From Solobacterium sp. (GTDB lineage: Bacteria > Bacillota_I > Bacilli_A > Erysipelotrichales > Erysipelotrichaceae), in contig JAEEHG010000105.1 of the NCBI GenBank assembly GCA_016280695.1, positions 1 through 31,787 of the forward strand: DNA of 31,787 nt, in the 5' to 3' direction. This document shows positions 23,602 to 31,718 of this stretch, one piece after another. The position numbers were made by a program, and so were the translations under genes. Each line of letters starts with the position of its first letter. Positions within the stretch are counted from its first letter, which is position 1. The notes beneath the pieces were generated by a model, which was not told where the DNA came from, searched no databases, and saw only the letters and a list, made by a program, of their open reading frames with translations.

Positions 23602-25116
23602 ATGAAACGATCGGCTGGAATACTTATGCCGCTCAGTGCGCTGGACGGGCCGTACGGCATCGGCACGATGGGCAGACAGGCCCGGAAATTTGTTGATTTC
23701 CTGGCCCGGGCAGGACAGAAATACTGGCAGATACTGCCGCTGGGGCCGACCGGATACGGGGATTCGCCGTATTCCTGCTTTTCTTCGTTTGCCGGCAATC
23801 CGTATCTGATCGACCTGGATCTGCTGGCTGACCGCGGCCTTCTGAAAAAAGAGGAGTATGAATGGCTGTACTGGGGCAGCGACCCGTGCCGGGTGGATTA
23901 CCATGCCCTGTATGAGTACCGGGACAGGGTGCTCAGGATGGCAGTGACACGGCTGCTGGCGGAAGACCCGCAGCATGTAAGACAGTTTGCGGAGAAGGAA
24001 AAAGACTGGCTGCGGGACTATGCCCTGTTCATGACCGCCAAGAAGGTATATGACGGCCAGCCGTTTCCGCAGTGGCCGGACAAGCTGCGCCGGCATGACA
24101 CAAGGGAACTGGAACGCTTCGCGGCCGAACACGAGGATGAAATCATGTTCTGGCAGAGTGTGCAGTATCTCTTCTTCATGCAGTGGACTGCCCTGAAACA
24201 GTATGCCGGCCAGCGCGGTATCGAAATTATCGGTGACCTGCCGATTTATGTGTCTCCCGACAGCGTGGAGGCCTGGTCTTCCCCGGGCATTTTCCAGCTG
24301 GACAGGCAGGGAAAACCGAAAGAAGTAGCCGGCTGCCCGCCGGATGGGTTCTCTGCGGACGGCCAGCTGTGGGGCAACCCGCTGTATAACTGGCGGGCGA
24401 TGAAGAAAGACGGCTATGCCTGGTGGACGGCCCGGATCCGTCAGCAGCTGCGGTTCTATGATGTCCTGCGCATTGATCATTTCCGCGGCTTTGCCGGCTA
24501 TTACGCGATTCCGGCAGGGGAAGAGACGGCCCGCAACGGGGTCTGGAAGAAGGGCCCGGGCATCGACTTTTTCCGGACCGTGGAAGCACAGCTTCCGGAA
24601 ATGAAGATCATTGCCGAGGATCTTGGCTTCCTGACGCCGGATGTCCTGGAGATGCTGGCGGAAACCGGCTATCCGGGCATGAAGGTGCTGGAGTTCGCTT
24701 TTGACCCGGACGATCCCGACAATGAATATCTGCCGCACAATTTTACGGAAAACTGCATCGTTTATGCCGGTACGCACGACAATGACACCATCCAGGGCTG
24801 GATGGCAAATACCCCGAAGGAAAGCACAGACCTTGCCCGGCAGTATATGGGCCTGAATGAACAGGAAGGGTATCACTGGGGCATGATCCGCACGGCTTAT
24901 GCCAGCGTGGCGAAGATCGCCGTCATACAGCTGCAGGATTTCCTCGGCCTGGGCAGTGAAGCCCGCATGAATACACCGTCGACGCTCGGAAATAACTGGG
25001 TATGGCGGGTCAGGCCGGGGGCATATACAGATGCCCTGGCTGACCGGATCGCGCAGCTGACCGGGCTCTGCGGCCGCCTGGTTAAGGAAGAAACAGAAGC
25101 GGAAGCGGACGAATAA
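23602..25116 (+). CDS. malQ: 4-alpha-glucanotransferase (amylomaltase, GH77)
   Basis: A 504-aa cytoplasmic enzyme that transfers alpha-1,4-glucan segments between maltodextrins and releases glucose. Counting from 23602, the GH77 catalytic residues are the nucleophile Asp292 in RIDHFRGF, acid/base Glu339 in AEDLGF, and Asp393 in GTHDNDT. PLGPTGYGDSPYS near the N-terminus is also characteristic. Two starts are possible: ATG 23596 lies only 3 bases after AGGAGG, whereas ATG 23602 has a 9-base spacing and is preferred. No glycogen phosphorylase or maltose transporter gene is attached, but the ABC importer 1.5 kb upstream may supply substrates (inference). The gene ends 86 bases before tRNA-Glu without an obvious own terminator. 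Confidence 0.97.
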   Translation: MKRSAGILMPLSALDGPYGIGTMGRQARKFVDFLARAGQKYWQILPLGPTGYGDSPYSCFSSFAGNPYLIDLDLLADRGLLKKEEYEWLYWGSDPCRVDYHALYEYRDRVLRMAVTRLLAEDPQHVRQFAEKEKDWLRDYALFMTAKKVYDGQPFPQWPDKLRRHDTRELERFAAEHEDEIMFWQSVQYLFFMQWTALKQYAGQRGIEIIGDLPIYVSPDSVEAWSSPGIFQLDRQGKPKEVAGCPPDGFSADGQLWGNPLYNWRAMKKDGYAWWTARIRQQLRFYDVLRIDHFRGFAGYYAIPAGEETARNGVWKKGPGIDFFRTVEAQLPEMKIIAEDLGFLTPDVLEMLAETGYPGMKVLEFAFDPDDPDNEYLPHNFTENCIVYAGTHDNDTIQGWMANTPKESTDLARQYMGLNEQEGYHWGMIRTAYASVAKIAVIQLQDFLGLGSEARMNTPSTLGNNWVWRVRPGAYTDALADRIAQLTGLCGRLVKEETEAEADE

Positions 25117-25125
25117 CCGAAAACA

Positions 25126-25197
25126 GGTGCTTTTGAATATTTCCTGCAAAAAATCTGTTGTTTTCAGAAGAAGAGTATGGTATTATTCAAAAGCACC
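25126..25197. repeat. 14-bp perfect inverted repeat bracketing the tRNA-Glu promoter
   Basis: GGTGCTTTTGAATA (25126-25139) and its exact reverse complement TATTCAAAAGCACC (25184-25197), 44 bases apart. The left arm begins 9 bases after the malQ stop. The right arm covers most of the tRNA -10 box and its start site. Confidence 0.8.
25158..25186 (+). promoter_or_regulatory. Promoter of the tRNA-Glu/tRNA-Trp unit
   Basis: TTGTTT, exactly 17 bases, TATTAT with TG just upstream. The transcript would start about 10 bases before the mature tRNA-Glu. Confidence 0.7.
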
Positions 25198-25202
25198 ACG
25201 AT

Positions 25203-25279
25203 GGCGCGTTGGTGAAGTGGCTTAACACACCGCCCTTTCACGGCGGCATTCACGGGTTCGAATCCCGTACGCGTCACCA
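25203..25279 (+). tRNA. tRNA-Glu (anticodon TTC)
   Basis: A 77-nt cloverleaf. Acceptor GGCGCGT pairs with ACGCGTC (one G-T pair), the anticodon arm CCGCC-CTTTCAC-GGCGG gives TTC, and the T arm is CGGGTTCGAATCCCG. The discriminator is A and CCA is encoded. It is 8 bases upstream of tRNA-Trp. Confidence 0.96.
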
Positions 25280-25287
25280 TTTTTATT

Positions 25288-25361
25288 AGGGGTGTCGTAC
25301 AATGGCAGTACATCGGTCTCCAAAACCGCTGATGGGAGTTCGATTCTCTCCACCCCTGCCA
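25288..25361 (+). tRNA. tRNA-Trp (anticodon CCA)
   Basis: A 74-nt cloverleaf. Acceptor AGGGGTG pairs with CACCCCT, and the anticodon arm CGGT-CTCCAAA-ACCG gives CCA. The discriminator is G73 and CCA is encoded. It is the likely ligand of the trpS T-box in this window. Confidence 0.96.
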
Positions 25362-25370
25362 CTAAAACCT

Positions 25371-25397
25371 TCCCGTTGTTGCGGGATTTTATTTTTT
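25371..25397 (+). terminator. Terminator of the tRNA-Glu/Trp unit
   Basis: Stem TCCCG/CGGGA with loop TTGTTG, followed by TTTTATTTTTT. Confidence 0.75.
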
Positions 25398-25414
25398 CTG
25401 TACCGTGCACCTCA

Positions 25415-25443
25415 TTGTGCCGTGCAGGGCAAAACGATATAAT
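25415..25443 (+). promoter_or_regulatory. Promoter of the phosphodiester glycosidase operon
   Basis: TTGTGC, exactly 17 bases, perfect TATAAT; 30 bases before the start codon. Confidence 0.75.
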
Positions 25444-25472
25444 AATATGGTCAGAAATGGAGACAACAATAT

Positions 25473-26453
25473 ATGGCAGATAAAAGGCAACGGGGAATGG
25501 CTCCGGGGGCACTGATCGGCTGCTGTCTGCTGATCGCGGTGCTGTCTGTGCTTGGAACCGGTTATTTCTACATGAAGGAGAAATATGCCGGCAGCGCTGT
25601 GGCATACAGTCATGAACAGCTGCGGGCGCTGGATGAAGGCTCATTTGAATATAAGATCGCTTCCCGGTTCTATACAGAAGAGGAACTGAAAAATATCAGA
25701 TCCAATACCGTTGAAATGGATCCGGTTGACGCGCCGGATGAAAATGCTGAACACGAAAAGATGCGGCTTGAGCATGTCACCGGCTACACCTATGAAGGCT
25801 GGATGCTGATGGTGTACGATTCCGACCTGCTGAAAGTAGCGGTAAACCCGGCTATGGACAGCGGTGCCCAGGCCCCGAGTCTGGTTGACTATGTGCGCAA
25901 CAACCATGCGATTGCCGGAATCAATGCCGGCGGATTTGAAGATGCCGGCGGCACCGGCAACGGCGGCCTGGCTTACGGTATTGTCGTGCACGAGGGCAAG
26001 CTGATCAGCGGCGGCCGTAATGAATACCAGTCGGTGATCGGCATCGACAAGGAAGGCAAACTGATCTGTTCCGGCATGACCGGCCAGCAGGCGCTGGACT
26101 GGGGCATCCAGGAAGGCGTTACCTTCGGCCCGACACTGATTACGAACTTCCACCAGGTCTTCAAGGAAGGCCAGGGTGATGTCCCGTACCTCAACCCGCG
26201 GACAGCCATCGGGCAGCGGCCTGACGGCACCTTCCTGCTGCTGGTTCTGGACGGCCGCGGCCCGTCGTCCTTCGGCGCCAAGTATCAGGATATCGTTGAC
26301 GTCATGTTCGATTACGGTGCTTACATGGCTTCCAACCTGGACGGCGGCAATTCCACAGCTATGATCTATAACGGCGAATATGTCAACAATACCGTATCCA
26401 TGTACGGTTCCAGACATCTGCCGACGGCATTCATTGTCATGGAGGATAAGTAA
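25473..26453 (+). CDS. Phosphodiester glycosidase (NAGPA / DUF2233) family exported protein
   Basis: A 326-aa protein with a short basic N-terminus and one membrane-spanning segment (GALIGCCLLIAVLSVLGTGYFYM), leaving the rest outside the cell. The catalytic domain is of the NAGPA (DUF2233) type. Family marks are GINAGGFEDAGGTGNGG, GPTLITN, NPRTAIGQRPDGTFLLLVLDGR and the closing LDGGNSTAMIYNGEYVN. By family knowledge, such enzymes cleave phosphodiester-linked sugars, in bacteria often in cell-envelope polymers; the target here is unknown. GGAGAC precedes the start. The next gene begins 1 base after the stop codon, so a coupled operon with the broken protein gene and the phosphorylase is likely. 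Confidence 0.9.
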   Translation: MADKRQRGMAPGALIGCCLLIAVLSVLGTGYFYMKEKYAGSAVAYSHEQLRALDEGSFEYKIASRFYTEEELKNIRSNTVEMDPVDAPDENAEHEKMRLEHVTGYTYEGWMLMVYDSDLLKVAVNPAMDSGAQAPSLVDYVRNNHAIAGINAGGFEDAGGTGNGGLAYGIVVHEGKLISGGRNEYQSVIGIDKEGKLICSGMTGQQALDWGIQEGVTFGPTLITNFHQVFKEGQGDVPYLNPRTAIGQRPDGTFLLLVLDGRGPSSFGAKYQDIVDVMFDYGAYMASNLDGGNSTAMIYNGEYVNNTVSMYGSRHLPTAFIVMEDK

Positions 26454-26454
26454 T

Positions 26455-27030
26455 ATGGCAAAGACAGGAAAAGGCATTAATACGCTGCTGGCTCTGCTTG
26501 TCCTGCTTCTGGTGACAGCCGGATGCGTCTTCGGCGGATATACATTTGTCAACAACGCCAAGAAGGAATTCGCGGCCGCGGAAGCGAAACTGCCGGAAAG
26601 CGCCATCAGTGATTATCTGCTCAAGATCAGGAACCAGCGTTTTGACGAAATCTACGAAGACTCGCTGGTCGTGGCTCCGCACCTCAACGCGAAGGAAGAC
26701 TACATTGCCACACTGAAGGAAATCTATGCCAACGCGGATACGTCCCGGATCGAGTTCGCGCCGGCGGAAGAGGGCGACAATACATACACCCTTGTCTATA
26801 ACCACAAGTATCTGGCAACAGTGAAACTGCTGCAGGCGGCTGACGGCACGTGGAAGGCTTCCACGGTCTTTGCCGGCAACAACGACTACATCGTTGAAGT
26901 GCCTGCCGGTCTGAAGATCACCGTCAACGGCATCGAACTGTCCAGTGATTACCTTCTTGAAAAAAACGTGGTTGCCAGCAATTTCCGCGGCCTGCGTGAT
27001 ACAACCGGGGCCCCGAAGGTGGACCGATAA
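26455..27030 (+). CDS. Membrane-anchored extracellular protein, N-terminal part, cut short by an in-frame stop
   Basis: A 191-aa open frame with GGAGG 9 bases before the ATG. A basic N-terminus and one hydrophobic helix (LLALLVLLLVTAGCVFGGYTF) anchor it. Although a cysteine lies in the helix, I do not call it a lipoprotein, because VTAGC is a weak lipobox with hydrophobic sequence after it. The extracellular part contains VEVPAGLKITVNGIEL, reminiscent of a PEGA-like beta strand pair. The frame ends at TAA (27028-27030) after APKVDR, yet the same frame stays open afterwards and encodes a natural continuation up to 27528. The intact protein would be about 357 aa. I recognise no named family. 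Confidence 0.65.
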   Translation: MAKTGKGINTLLALLVLLLVTAGCVFGGYTFVNNAKKEFAAAEAKLPESAISDYLLKIRNQRFDEIYEDSLVVAPHLNAKEDYIATLKEIYANADTSRIEFAPAEEGDNTYTLVYNHKYLATVKLLQAADGTWKASTVFAGNNDYIVEVPAGLKITVNGIELSSDYLLEKNVVASNFRGLRDTTGAPKVDR

Positions 27031-27528
27031 GAACTGACAAATCTTCTGGCCAAGCCGGTCATCAAGGTTGTCGGGCAGACCGGTTATACAACGCTCGATG
27101 ATGTTCTCTCCAATACGATTTTCGTCGGCCGGGATGCCCAGTCAGCGGAACTGGCGAAGGTCTTCATCGATGACATCAAGATCTGTGCCCAGTTCCCGGC
27201 CCAGGAATCCAGCCTGGGCGCAGTAGTAGCCGTTTCCATTACCAACAGCGACTGGTATGAGCGGATCCGGACCATGCAGAATACATGGTTCACATCCCAC
27301 GGCACATCCCGGTTCTCCAACGAAACAGCCAGAAACATTATCCAGCAGAGTGACGATACCATGGTTGGCTATGTGACGTTTGATTACTATGCGTCCAACG
27401 GTGAGGTATCCAGAACCTGGAACAGCGGTTTCCAGGTGACATTCATGAAGCAGGGCGGGATCTGGAAGATTGCCGGCATGGCAGTGGACAGCACCCTGAA
27501 CCCTGCGGCGGAGAAGAGAAATGATTGA
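27031..27528 (+). pseudogene. C-terminal part of the interrupted membrane-anchored protein
   Basis: Directly after the TAA at 27028 the same reading frame continues with ELTNLLAKPVIKVVGQTGYT and runs 165 codons to the stop at 27526. No ribosome site or start codon is placed to begin it independently; the first ATG in frame is at 27274 and lacks a ribosome site. The last part (SGFQVTFMKQGGIWKIAGM) looks like the final strands of an NTF2-like domain. It overlaps the start of the uridine phosphorylase gene by 8 bases, the normal arrangement for translational coupling. This supports one original gene spanning 26455-27528. Confidence 0.7.
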
Positions 27529-28300
27529 TTATTCTGAAGGCAGCGGCAAGCAGTATCATGTCGGCGTCGGCCAGGGAGATGTCGGCCGGTATGTGATCCT
27601 GCCCGGCGATCCGAAACGCTGTGCCAAGATCGCGGCTTACTTTGATGAACCGCGGCTGGTAGCGGATTCCCGTGAATTTGTGACTTACACCGGGTATCTT
27701 GACGGAGTCATGGTATCCGTAACTTCAACCGGCATCGGCGGGCCGAGCGCTTCGATTGCCATGGAAGAATTGACAGCCGTCGGGGCTGACACCTTTATCC
27801 GGGTCGGCACCTGCGGCGGCATGGATCTGAACGTGAAGAGCGGGGACCTGGTCATCGCGACCGGTGCTGTGCGGATGGAAGGGACATCAAAAGAGTATGC
27901 CCCGATTGAGTTCCCGGCAGTTGCCACACTGGATGTCATCAATGCCCTGGCCGAAGGTGCCCAGATCATTGAGGCACCGTATCATACAGGCATCGTCCAG
28001 TGCAAGGATGCCTTCTATGGCCAGCACCGGCCGGAGACCCTGCCCAACGGCGCGGACCTGCTGCGCAAGTGGGATGCCTGGGTCCAGCTTGGCTGCCTGG
28101 CATCGGAGATGGAATCAGCGGCCCTGTTTGTCGTGGCCAGTTATCTGCGGGTCAGATGCGGAACCGTTCTCCTGACGGTCGCCAACCAGGAAAGAGCCAA
28201 GGCCGGCCTGCCGAATCCGCAGGTTCATGATACGGACAAGGCCATCCGGGCAGCGATTGAAGCGATCAGGATTCTGATCCGGGAAGATGAAAAGCAGTAA
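27521..28300 (+). CDS. udp: Uridine phosphorylase-type nucleoside phosphorylase
   Basis: A 259-aa cytoplasmic member of the PNP/UDP phosphorylase family that splits a nucleoside with phosphate into base and ribose-1-phosphate. The phosphate-binding loop is LPGDPKR (about residues 27-33). [16 protein letters not shown] and RVGTCGGM are central family motifs, and EMESAALF holds the ribose-binding Met-Glu pair. The QHRPETL segment fits uridine phosphorylase better than purine enzymes, so udp is a reasonable symbol, though pyrimidine specificity is inferred. The start overlaps the preceding frame by 8 bases. Exported nucleotidases such as the one at 13551 could provide its nucleosides. Confidence 0.92.
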   Translation: MIDYSEGSGKQYHVGVGQGDVGRYVILPGDPKRCAKIAAYFDEPRLVADSREFVTYTGYLDGVMVSVTSTGIGGPSASIAMEELTAVGADTFIRVGTCGGMDLNVKSGDLVIATGAVRMEGTSKEYAPIEFPAVATLDVINALAEGAQIIEAPYHTGIVQCKDAFYGQHRPETLPNGADLLRKWDAWVQLGCLASEMESAALFVVASYLRVRCGTVLLTVANQERAKAGLPNPQVHDTDKAIRAAIEAIRILIREDEKQ

Positions 28301-28320
28301 AAGGCGCTGACGCGCCTTTT
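28299..28320 (+). terminator. Terminator of the glycosidase-udp operon
   Basis: Stem AAAAGGCGC/GCGCCTTTT with loop TGAC. The T run is only four bases, so some read-through into the DUF262 gene is possible. Confidence 0.6.
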
Positions 28321-28348
28321 GCGTAAGCAAGCGAAAGGATTTGATTGC

Positions 28349-30562
28349 ATGATGAAACAACCTGTCCGGACAAATGTCTCGGACTTTATCAAGACACATA
28401 TGGGGTCCCAGTTTGTCATTCCGGTTTATCAGCGGAATTACACCTGGAATCCGGAAATAGAGACTGCCCGGTTTATCAACGATATGAAGGGACTGCTGGA
28501 GCACCGGACGGCCAGCCACTTTCTCGGCATTGTCATATACAAGGAAGCGGAACGGGCAGCCATGTTCCGGGAAATCCAGATCGTTGACGGCCAGCAGCGG
28601 CTGACAACGTCCTTCATCTTCCTGCTGGCCCTGAAGAACGCGGCCCTGAAGGCAAAGGAAAAGGAAACGGCCGGCATGATCGAGGACTACTACCTGTACA
28701 ACCGGCATGTTCTGGAAGAGGCCAGGATGCGGCTGAAACCGGTCATTTCCGATGATGATGTGTACGCCCGGCTGATCTACGGCAGTGTGCGTGACCTCAG
28801 CACGAAAGAAAAAGAAACACCGGTATACCGGAACTATGATTATATTTTCCGGCAGATCGATCAGCTGCACAGCCGGTATTCACTGCTGGAGATCCTCGAC
28901 TGTCTCAGCCGGATGGATATCCTGGCATTCCCGCTTTCGGAAGATGACAATTCCCAGCAGATATTCGAGTCGATCAACTCGACCGGCGCCCCGCTGACTT
29001 CGGCGGACCTGATCCGGAACTATATCCTGATGAATTATACGAGTGATGTGCAGGAGCGGTATTACCGGCTGTACTGGGAACCGCTGGAGCGGTATCTGCC
29101 GGATTCCCGCCGGCTGGAGGAATTCTTCCGCTATTTCCTGGCCGCCAAGACATATAACCTGTTCAACCGCCGTGATGTTTATGACGGTTTCAAGGAATAC
29201 TGGAACCGGACCGGGACCAGCCGGGAACAGAAACTGCGGGAGATCAACCGGTACTGCCGGTATTATATGGATATTTACCAGGGACCGGCGGAAGACCGGG
29301 CAGTGGAAGCGGCCCTGCAGGATTACCGGCACAGTGATTCCAGACTGCCGGCACCGTTCCTGATGGCCATGTTCTCCCTGTACGAAGACCATGTGATCGA
29401 TATGGACACGCTGATCCGGCAGATCCGGCTGCTGGATTCCTATATGACCAGAAGAGCCTTGTGCGGCTATGATACAGGCAGCCTGAGCCGGTATTTCCCG
29501 CAGCTGCTGCGCTCGGTCATGAGCAGCTATCAGAAGAACCGCAGCGGCATACATGAGATTACAAAGGTTTACCTGATCAACTACAACCGTGGCCGACCGC
29601 TGGCTATGCCGACTGATGACCAGCTGCGCAGCCAGCTCAAGGAAGTCAATGCCTATTCCCTCATGTGCCTGCGCTCGGTGCTGGAGCGGATCGAGCACCA
29701 TGGCGCGACGGCCAAAGTGGATGTGTCCGGACTGAATATCGAGCATATCATGCCGCAGCATCCCAATGCCTACTGGAAACGGGCGGCGAAGGCCAAGGAT
29801 GAGGAAGAGTATGCCTTCTATGTCAACCTGATCGGCAACCTGACCCTGTGCGCGGAATATGACAATACCCGCATGGGAAACCAAAGCTTTGACGCCAAGA
29901 AAAAGATTCTTTCAGCCACCCGGCACATCCGCATGAATGAGGACATCCTGAACAAGCAGACCTGGGTATTCAAGGATATCCTGGAACGCTGTGACCGGCT
30001 GATCGAGGAAATTATCGAGATTTATCCTTACGAAGGGTCACATGCGGAAATGCGGGCCGGGGATGACATCATTACCCTGAACGCGCCGACGGTCAACGCC
30101 AAGGCGATTTACCGCAACCAGCATACGATTGAAGTACTGACCGGCAGCACCATGCGGGCTTACGGGCCGCAGGATATGAAATCCATGCGCCCGCAGTATC
30201 TCAACATGGTGCAGATCGGTGTCCTGTCGGAAGATGAAAACGGCCGGGCCCAGTTTGAAAAGAACTACCGGTTTCATGACCTGAACCTGGCGGCGTCGTT
30301 CCTGATGCACCGGGGCGGAAACAACCTTTCGGCCTGGACCCTTGAAAACGGTGAAGTATTCCAGCCGGAACAGGCCGGACAGAAAGAGGCAGAGCCGGAG
30401 GAACAAACTGAAAAAAAGCCGGCAAAACGGCCGGCCAGAAGACGAAAGACGGTAAAGGAGAGCCCGCCGGAAGAGGCTCCGGAAGCGCCGAAGCGCAAGG
30501 TGGAAGTCCGCCGGATCGGGGCAAAGAAAGCATCTCAGGATGCTTCGGAGCGCAAATCGTAG
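28349..30562 (+). CDS. DUF262 and DUF1524 (GmrSD-type) nuclease-like protein with a C-terminal DUF4357-like region
   Basis: A 737-aa cytoplasmic protein. The N-terminal DUF262 (ParB/sulfiredoxin-like) domain shows QRNYTW at residues 28-33 and VDGQQRLTT at 79-87, the presumed NTP-binding/hydrolysis motif. FESINSTGAPLTSADLIRN follows. The DUF1524 HNH-like nuclease domain has NIEHIMPQ at 463-470 and GNLTL at 496-500, then a Lys-rich end. A further region (about 570-675) resembles DUF4357. The last 50 residues are a basic Pro/Lys/Arg tail. GmrSD-like proteins include type IV restriction enzymes and phage-defence factors, so defence is a fair inference; the target is unknown. AAAGGA lies 9 bases before the ATG; the frame reaches back to a TTG at 28319 inside the terminator. 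The 3' end overlaps mutY tail-to-tail by 28 bases. Confidence 0.9.
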   Translation: MMKQPVRTNVSDFIKTHMGSQFVIPVYQRNYTWNPEIETARFINDMKGLLEHRTASHFLGIVIYKEAERAAMFREIQIVDGQQRLTTSFIFLLALKNAALKAKEKETAGMIEDYYLYNRHVLEEARMRLKPVISDDDVYARLIYGSVRDLSTKEKETPVYRNYDYIFRQIDQLHSRYSLLEILDCLSRMDILAFPLSEDDNSQQIFESINSTGAPLTSADLIRNYILMNYTSDVQERYYRLYWEPLERYLPDSRRLEEFFRYFLAAKTYNLFNRRDVYDGFKEYWNRTGTSREQKLREINRYCRYYMDIYQGPAEDRAVEAALQDYRHSDSRLPAPFLMAMFSLYEDHVIDMDTLIRQIRLLDSYMTRRALCGYDTGSLSRYFPQLLRSVMSSYQKNRSGIHEITKVYLINYNRGRPLAMPTDDQLRSQLKEVNAYSLMCLRSVLERIEHHGATAKVDVSGLNIEHIMPQHPNAYWKRAAKAKDEEEYAFYVNLIGNLTLCAEYDNTRMGNQSFDAKKKILSATRHIRMNEDILNKQTWVFKDILERCDRLIEEIIEIYPYEGSHAEMRAGDDIITLNAPTVNAKAIYRNQHTIEVLTGSTMRAYGPQDMKSMRPQYLNMVQIGVLSEDENGRAQFEKNYRFHDLNLAASFLMHRGGNNLSAWTLENGEVFQPEQAGQKEAEPEEQTEKKPAKRPARRRKTVKESPPEEAPEAPKRKVEVRRIGAKKASQDASERKS

Positions 30563-31626
30563 TATCTCATATAGACATCAAACGCGGAAGGAACTGCAAA
30601 GGACTGCAGTTCTTTCTTTGTCAGCAGGACAGTATCCGGCATGGGCAGGGTATCCATGTTTTCAACGGTCAGTTCATAGCCGGACATCTGCCATTCAAGG
30701 TGAGTGAAGACATGCCTGGCATCGGGAAGCTTCCGGATGCGCAGCACCGGTATCTGCAGTGACTCCATGTACCGGATGACTTCTTCCCGGCTTTGATGAC
30801 CGGGCACATTCGGGAATTCATACAGACCTGCCAGCAGCCCGCCGGCCGGACGTCTGCGCAGGGCAAACCGGCTCCCATCCCGGATGACAAGGACAGTCAG
30901 GGGGACAATGCGGCGCTGCTTCAGTGCGGAGCGGTACGGGATGCGGTCAGTCAGCTGCTCCCGGAAGGCGGCACAATCACCGCGCAGGGGACATGCCTCA
31001 CAGCGCGGGGCGCCGTTGGGCACGCACACCAGGGCACCAAGCTCCATCAAGGCCTGGGTGAAAGCGGATATGAAGCCGGCATCGGAAACCTGTTCCCGGC
31101 GATAGAAATCAGCTATGACGGCACGCATCGCTGTCTTTGTGTCTTCCGCCCGGATGTCATCGGCAACGGCAAAAATACGGGCAAGCACCCGCAGCACATT
31201 ACCGTCAACAGCCGGAACCGGCTGGCCGAAGGCGATGGCCGCAATTGCCCCGGCTGTGTAGGGACCGATGCCCGGCAGCCGGATCAGTTCTTCCGGCTTT
31301 GCCGGCAGTTTACCGTCATATGCATTCACGAGGACAGCAGCACATTTCTGCAGATTCCGGGCCCGGGAATAATAACCCATGCCTTCCCACAGCTTCATCA
31401 GACGGTTCGGCGGACATGCGGCCAGGGCCGGGATATCCGGCAGTTCCCGGCGGAACGCCAGAAAACGCGGTATAACCGCCTCAACGCGGGTCTGCTGGAG
31501 CATGATCTCACTGATCCAGACATCATACGGATTCCCGGTGTCACGCCAGGGAAGCGTGCGTTTATTTCGGTGATACCAGTCCGTCAGGGCAGAAGCCATC
31601 GGCATTGTCAGTACAGGTGTATCCAT
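30535..31626 (-). CDS. mutY: A/G-specific adenine glycosylase
   Basis: A 363-aa base-excision repair enzyme that removes adenine mispaired with 8-oxoguanine. Catalytic Glu40 lies in WISEIMLQQT. The helix-hairpin-helix LPGIGPYTAGAIAAIAFG is at about 117-134, with catalytic Asp141 in VDGNV. The iron-sulfur cysteines are 201, 209, 212 and 218, giving C-X7-C-X2-C-X5-C, one residue longer in the first gap than the classic X6. The C-terminal NUDIX-like domain that reads 8-oxoG includes FALRRRPAGGLLAGLYEFPN. The start at 31626 lacks a strong ribosome site; ATGs 8 and 10 codons later are alternatives. It overlaps the DUF262 gene end. Confidence 0.96.
   Translation of the reverse strand: MDTPVLTMPMASALTDWYHRNKRTLPWRDTGNPYDVWISEIMLQQTRVEAVIPRFLAFRRELPDIPALAACPPNRLMKLWEGMGYYSRARNLQKCAAVLVNAYDGKLPAKPEELIRLPGIGPYTAGAIAAIAFGQPVPAVDGNVLRVLARIFAVADDIRAEDTKTAMRAVIADFYRREQVSDAGFISAFTQALMELGALVCVPNGAPRCEACPLRGDCAAFREQLTDRIPYRSALKQRRIVPLTVLVIRDGSRFALRRRPAGGLLAGLYEFPNVPGHQSREEVIRYMESLQIPVLRIRKLPDARHVFTHLEWQMSGYELTVENMDTLPMPDTVLLTKKELQSFAVPSAFDVYMRYYDLRSEAS
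30591..30619 (+). terminator. Terminator for the DUF262 gene, located inside mutY coding sequence
   Basis: Stem GAACTGCA/TGCAGTTC with loop AAGGAC, then TTTCTTT, 28 bases after the DUF262 stop codon. It lies within the 3' end of the opposite-strand mutY gene. Confidence 0.55.
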
Positions 31627-31683
31627 GGCTCATATTCTAGCAAAGATCGGCGGGGCCGGGCATGACAAAAGCAATCTGCGCAC

Positions 31684-31712
31684 AATAAAACCGCATCAAT
31701 GTGCGGCTTTTC
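31684..31712 (-). terminator. Terminator of tRNA-Gly
   Basis: On the - strand, a GCCGCA/TGCGG hairpin followed by TTTTATT, 7 bases past the tRNA 3' end. Confidence 0.7.
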
Positions 31713-31718
31713 TGCGAC

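Noticed and set aside
23329..25149. 606-aa open frame on the - strand opposite malQ and the start of rarA
   Set aside because: It is fully antisense to malQ, whose catalytic residues are intact, and has no ribosome site. Its composition (very rich in Arg, His, Gln, Pro) is typical of a shadow frame in GC-rich DNA.
25126..25197. Inverted repeat considered as the malQ terminator
   Set aside because: The loop would be 44 bases and no T run follows the right arm, so it is a poor intrinsic terminator; reported instead as an unexplained inverted repeat.
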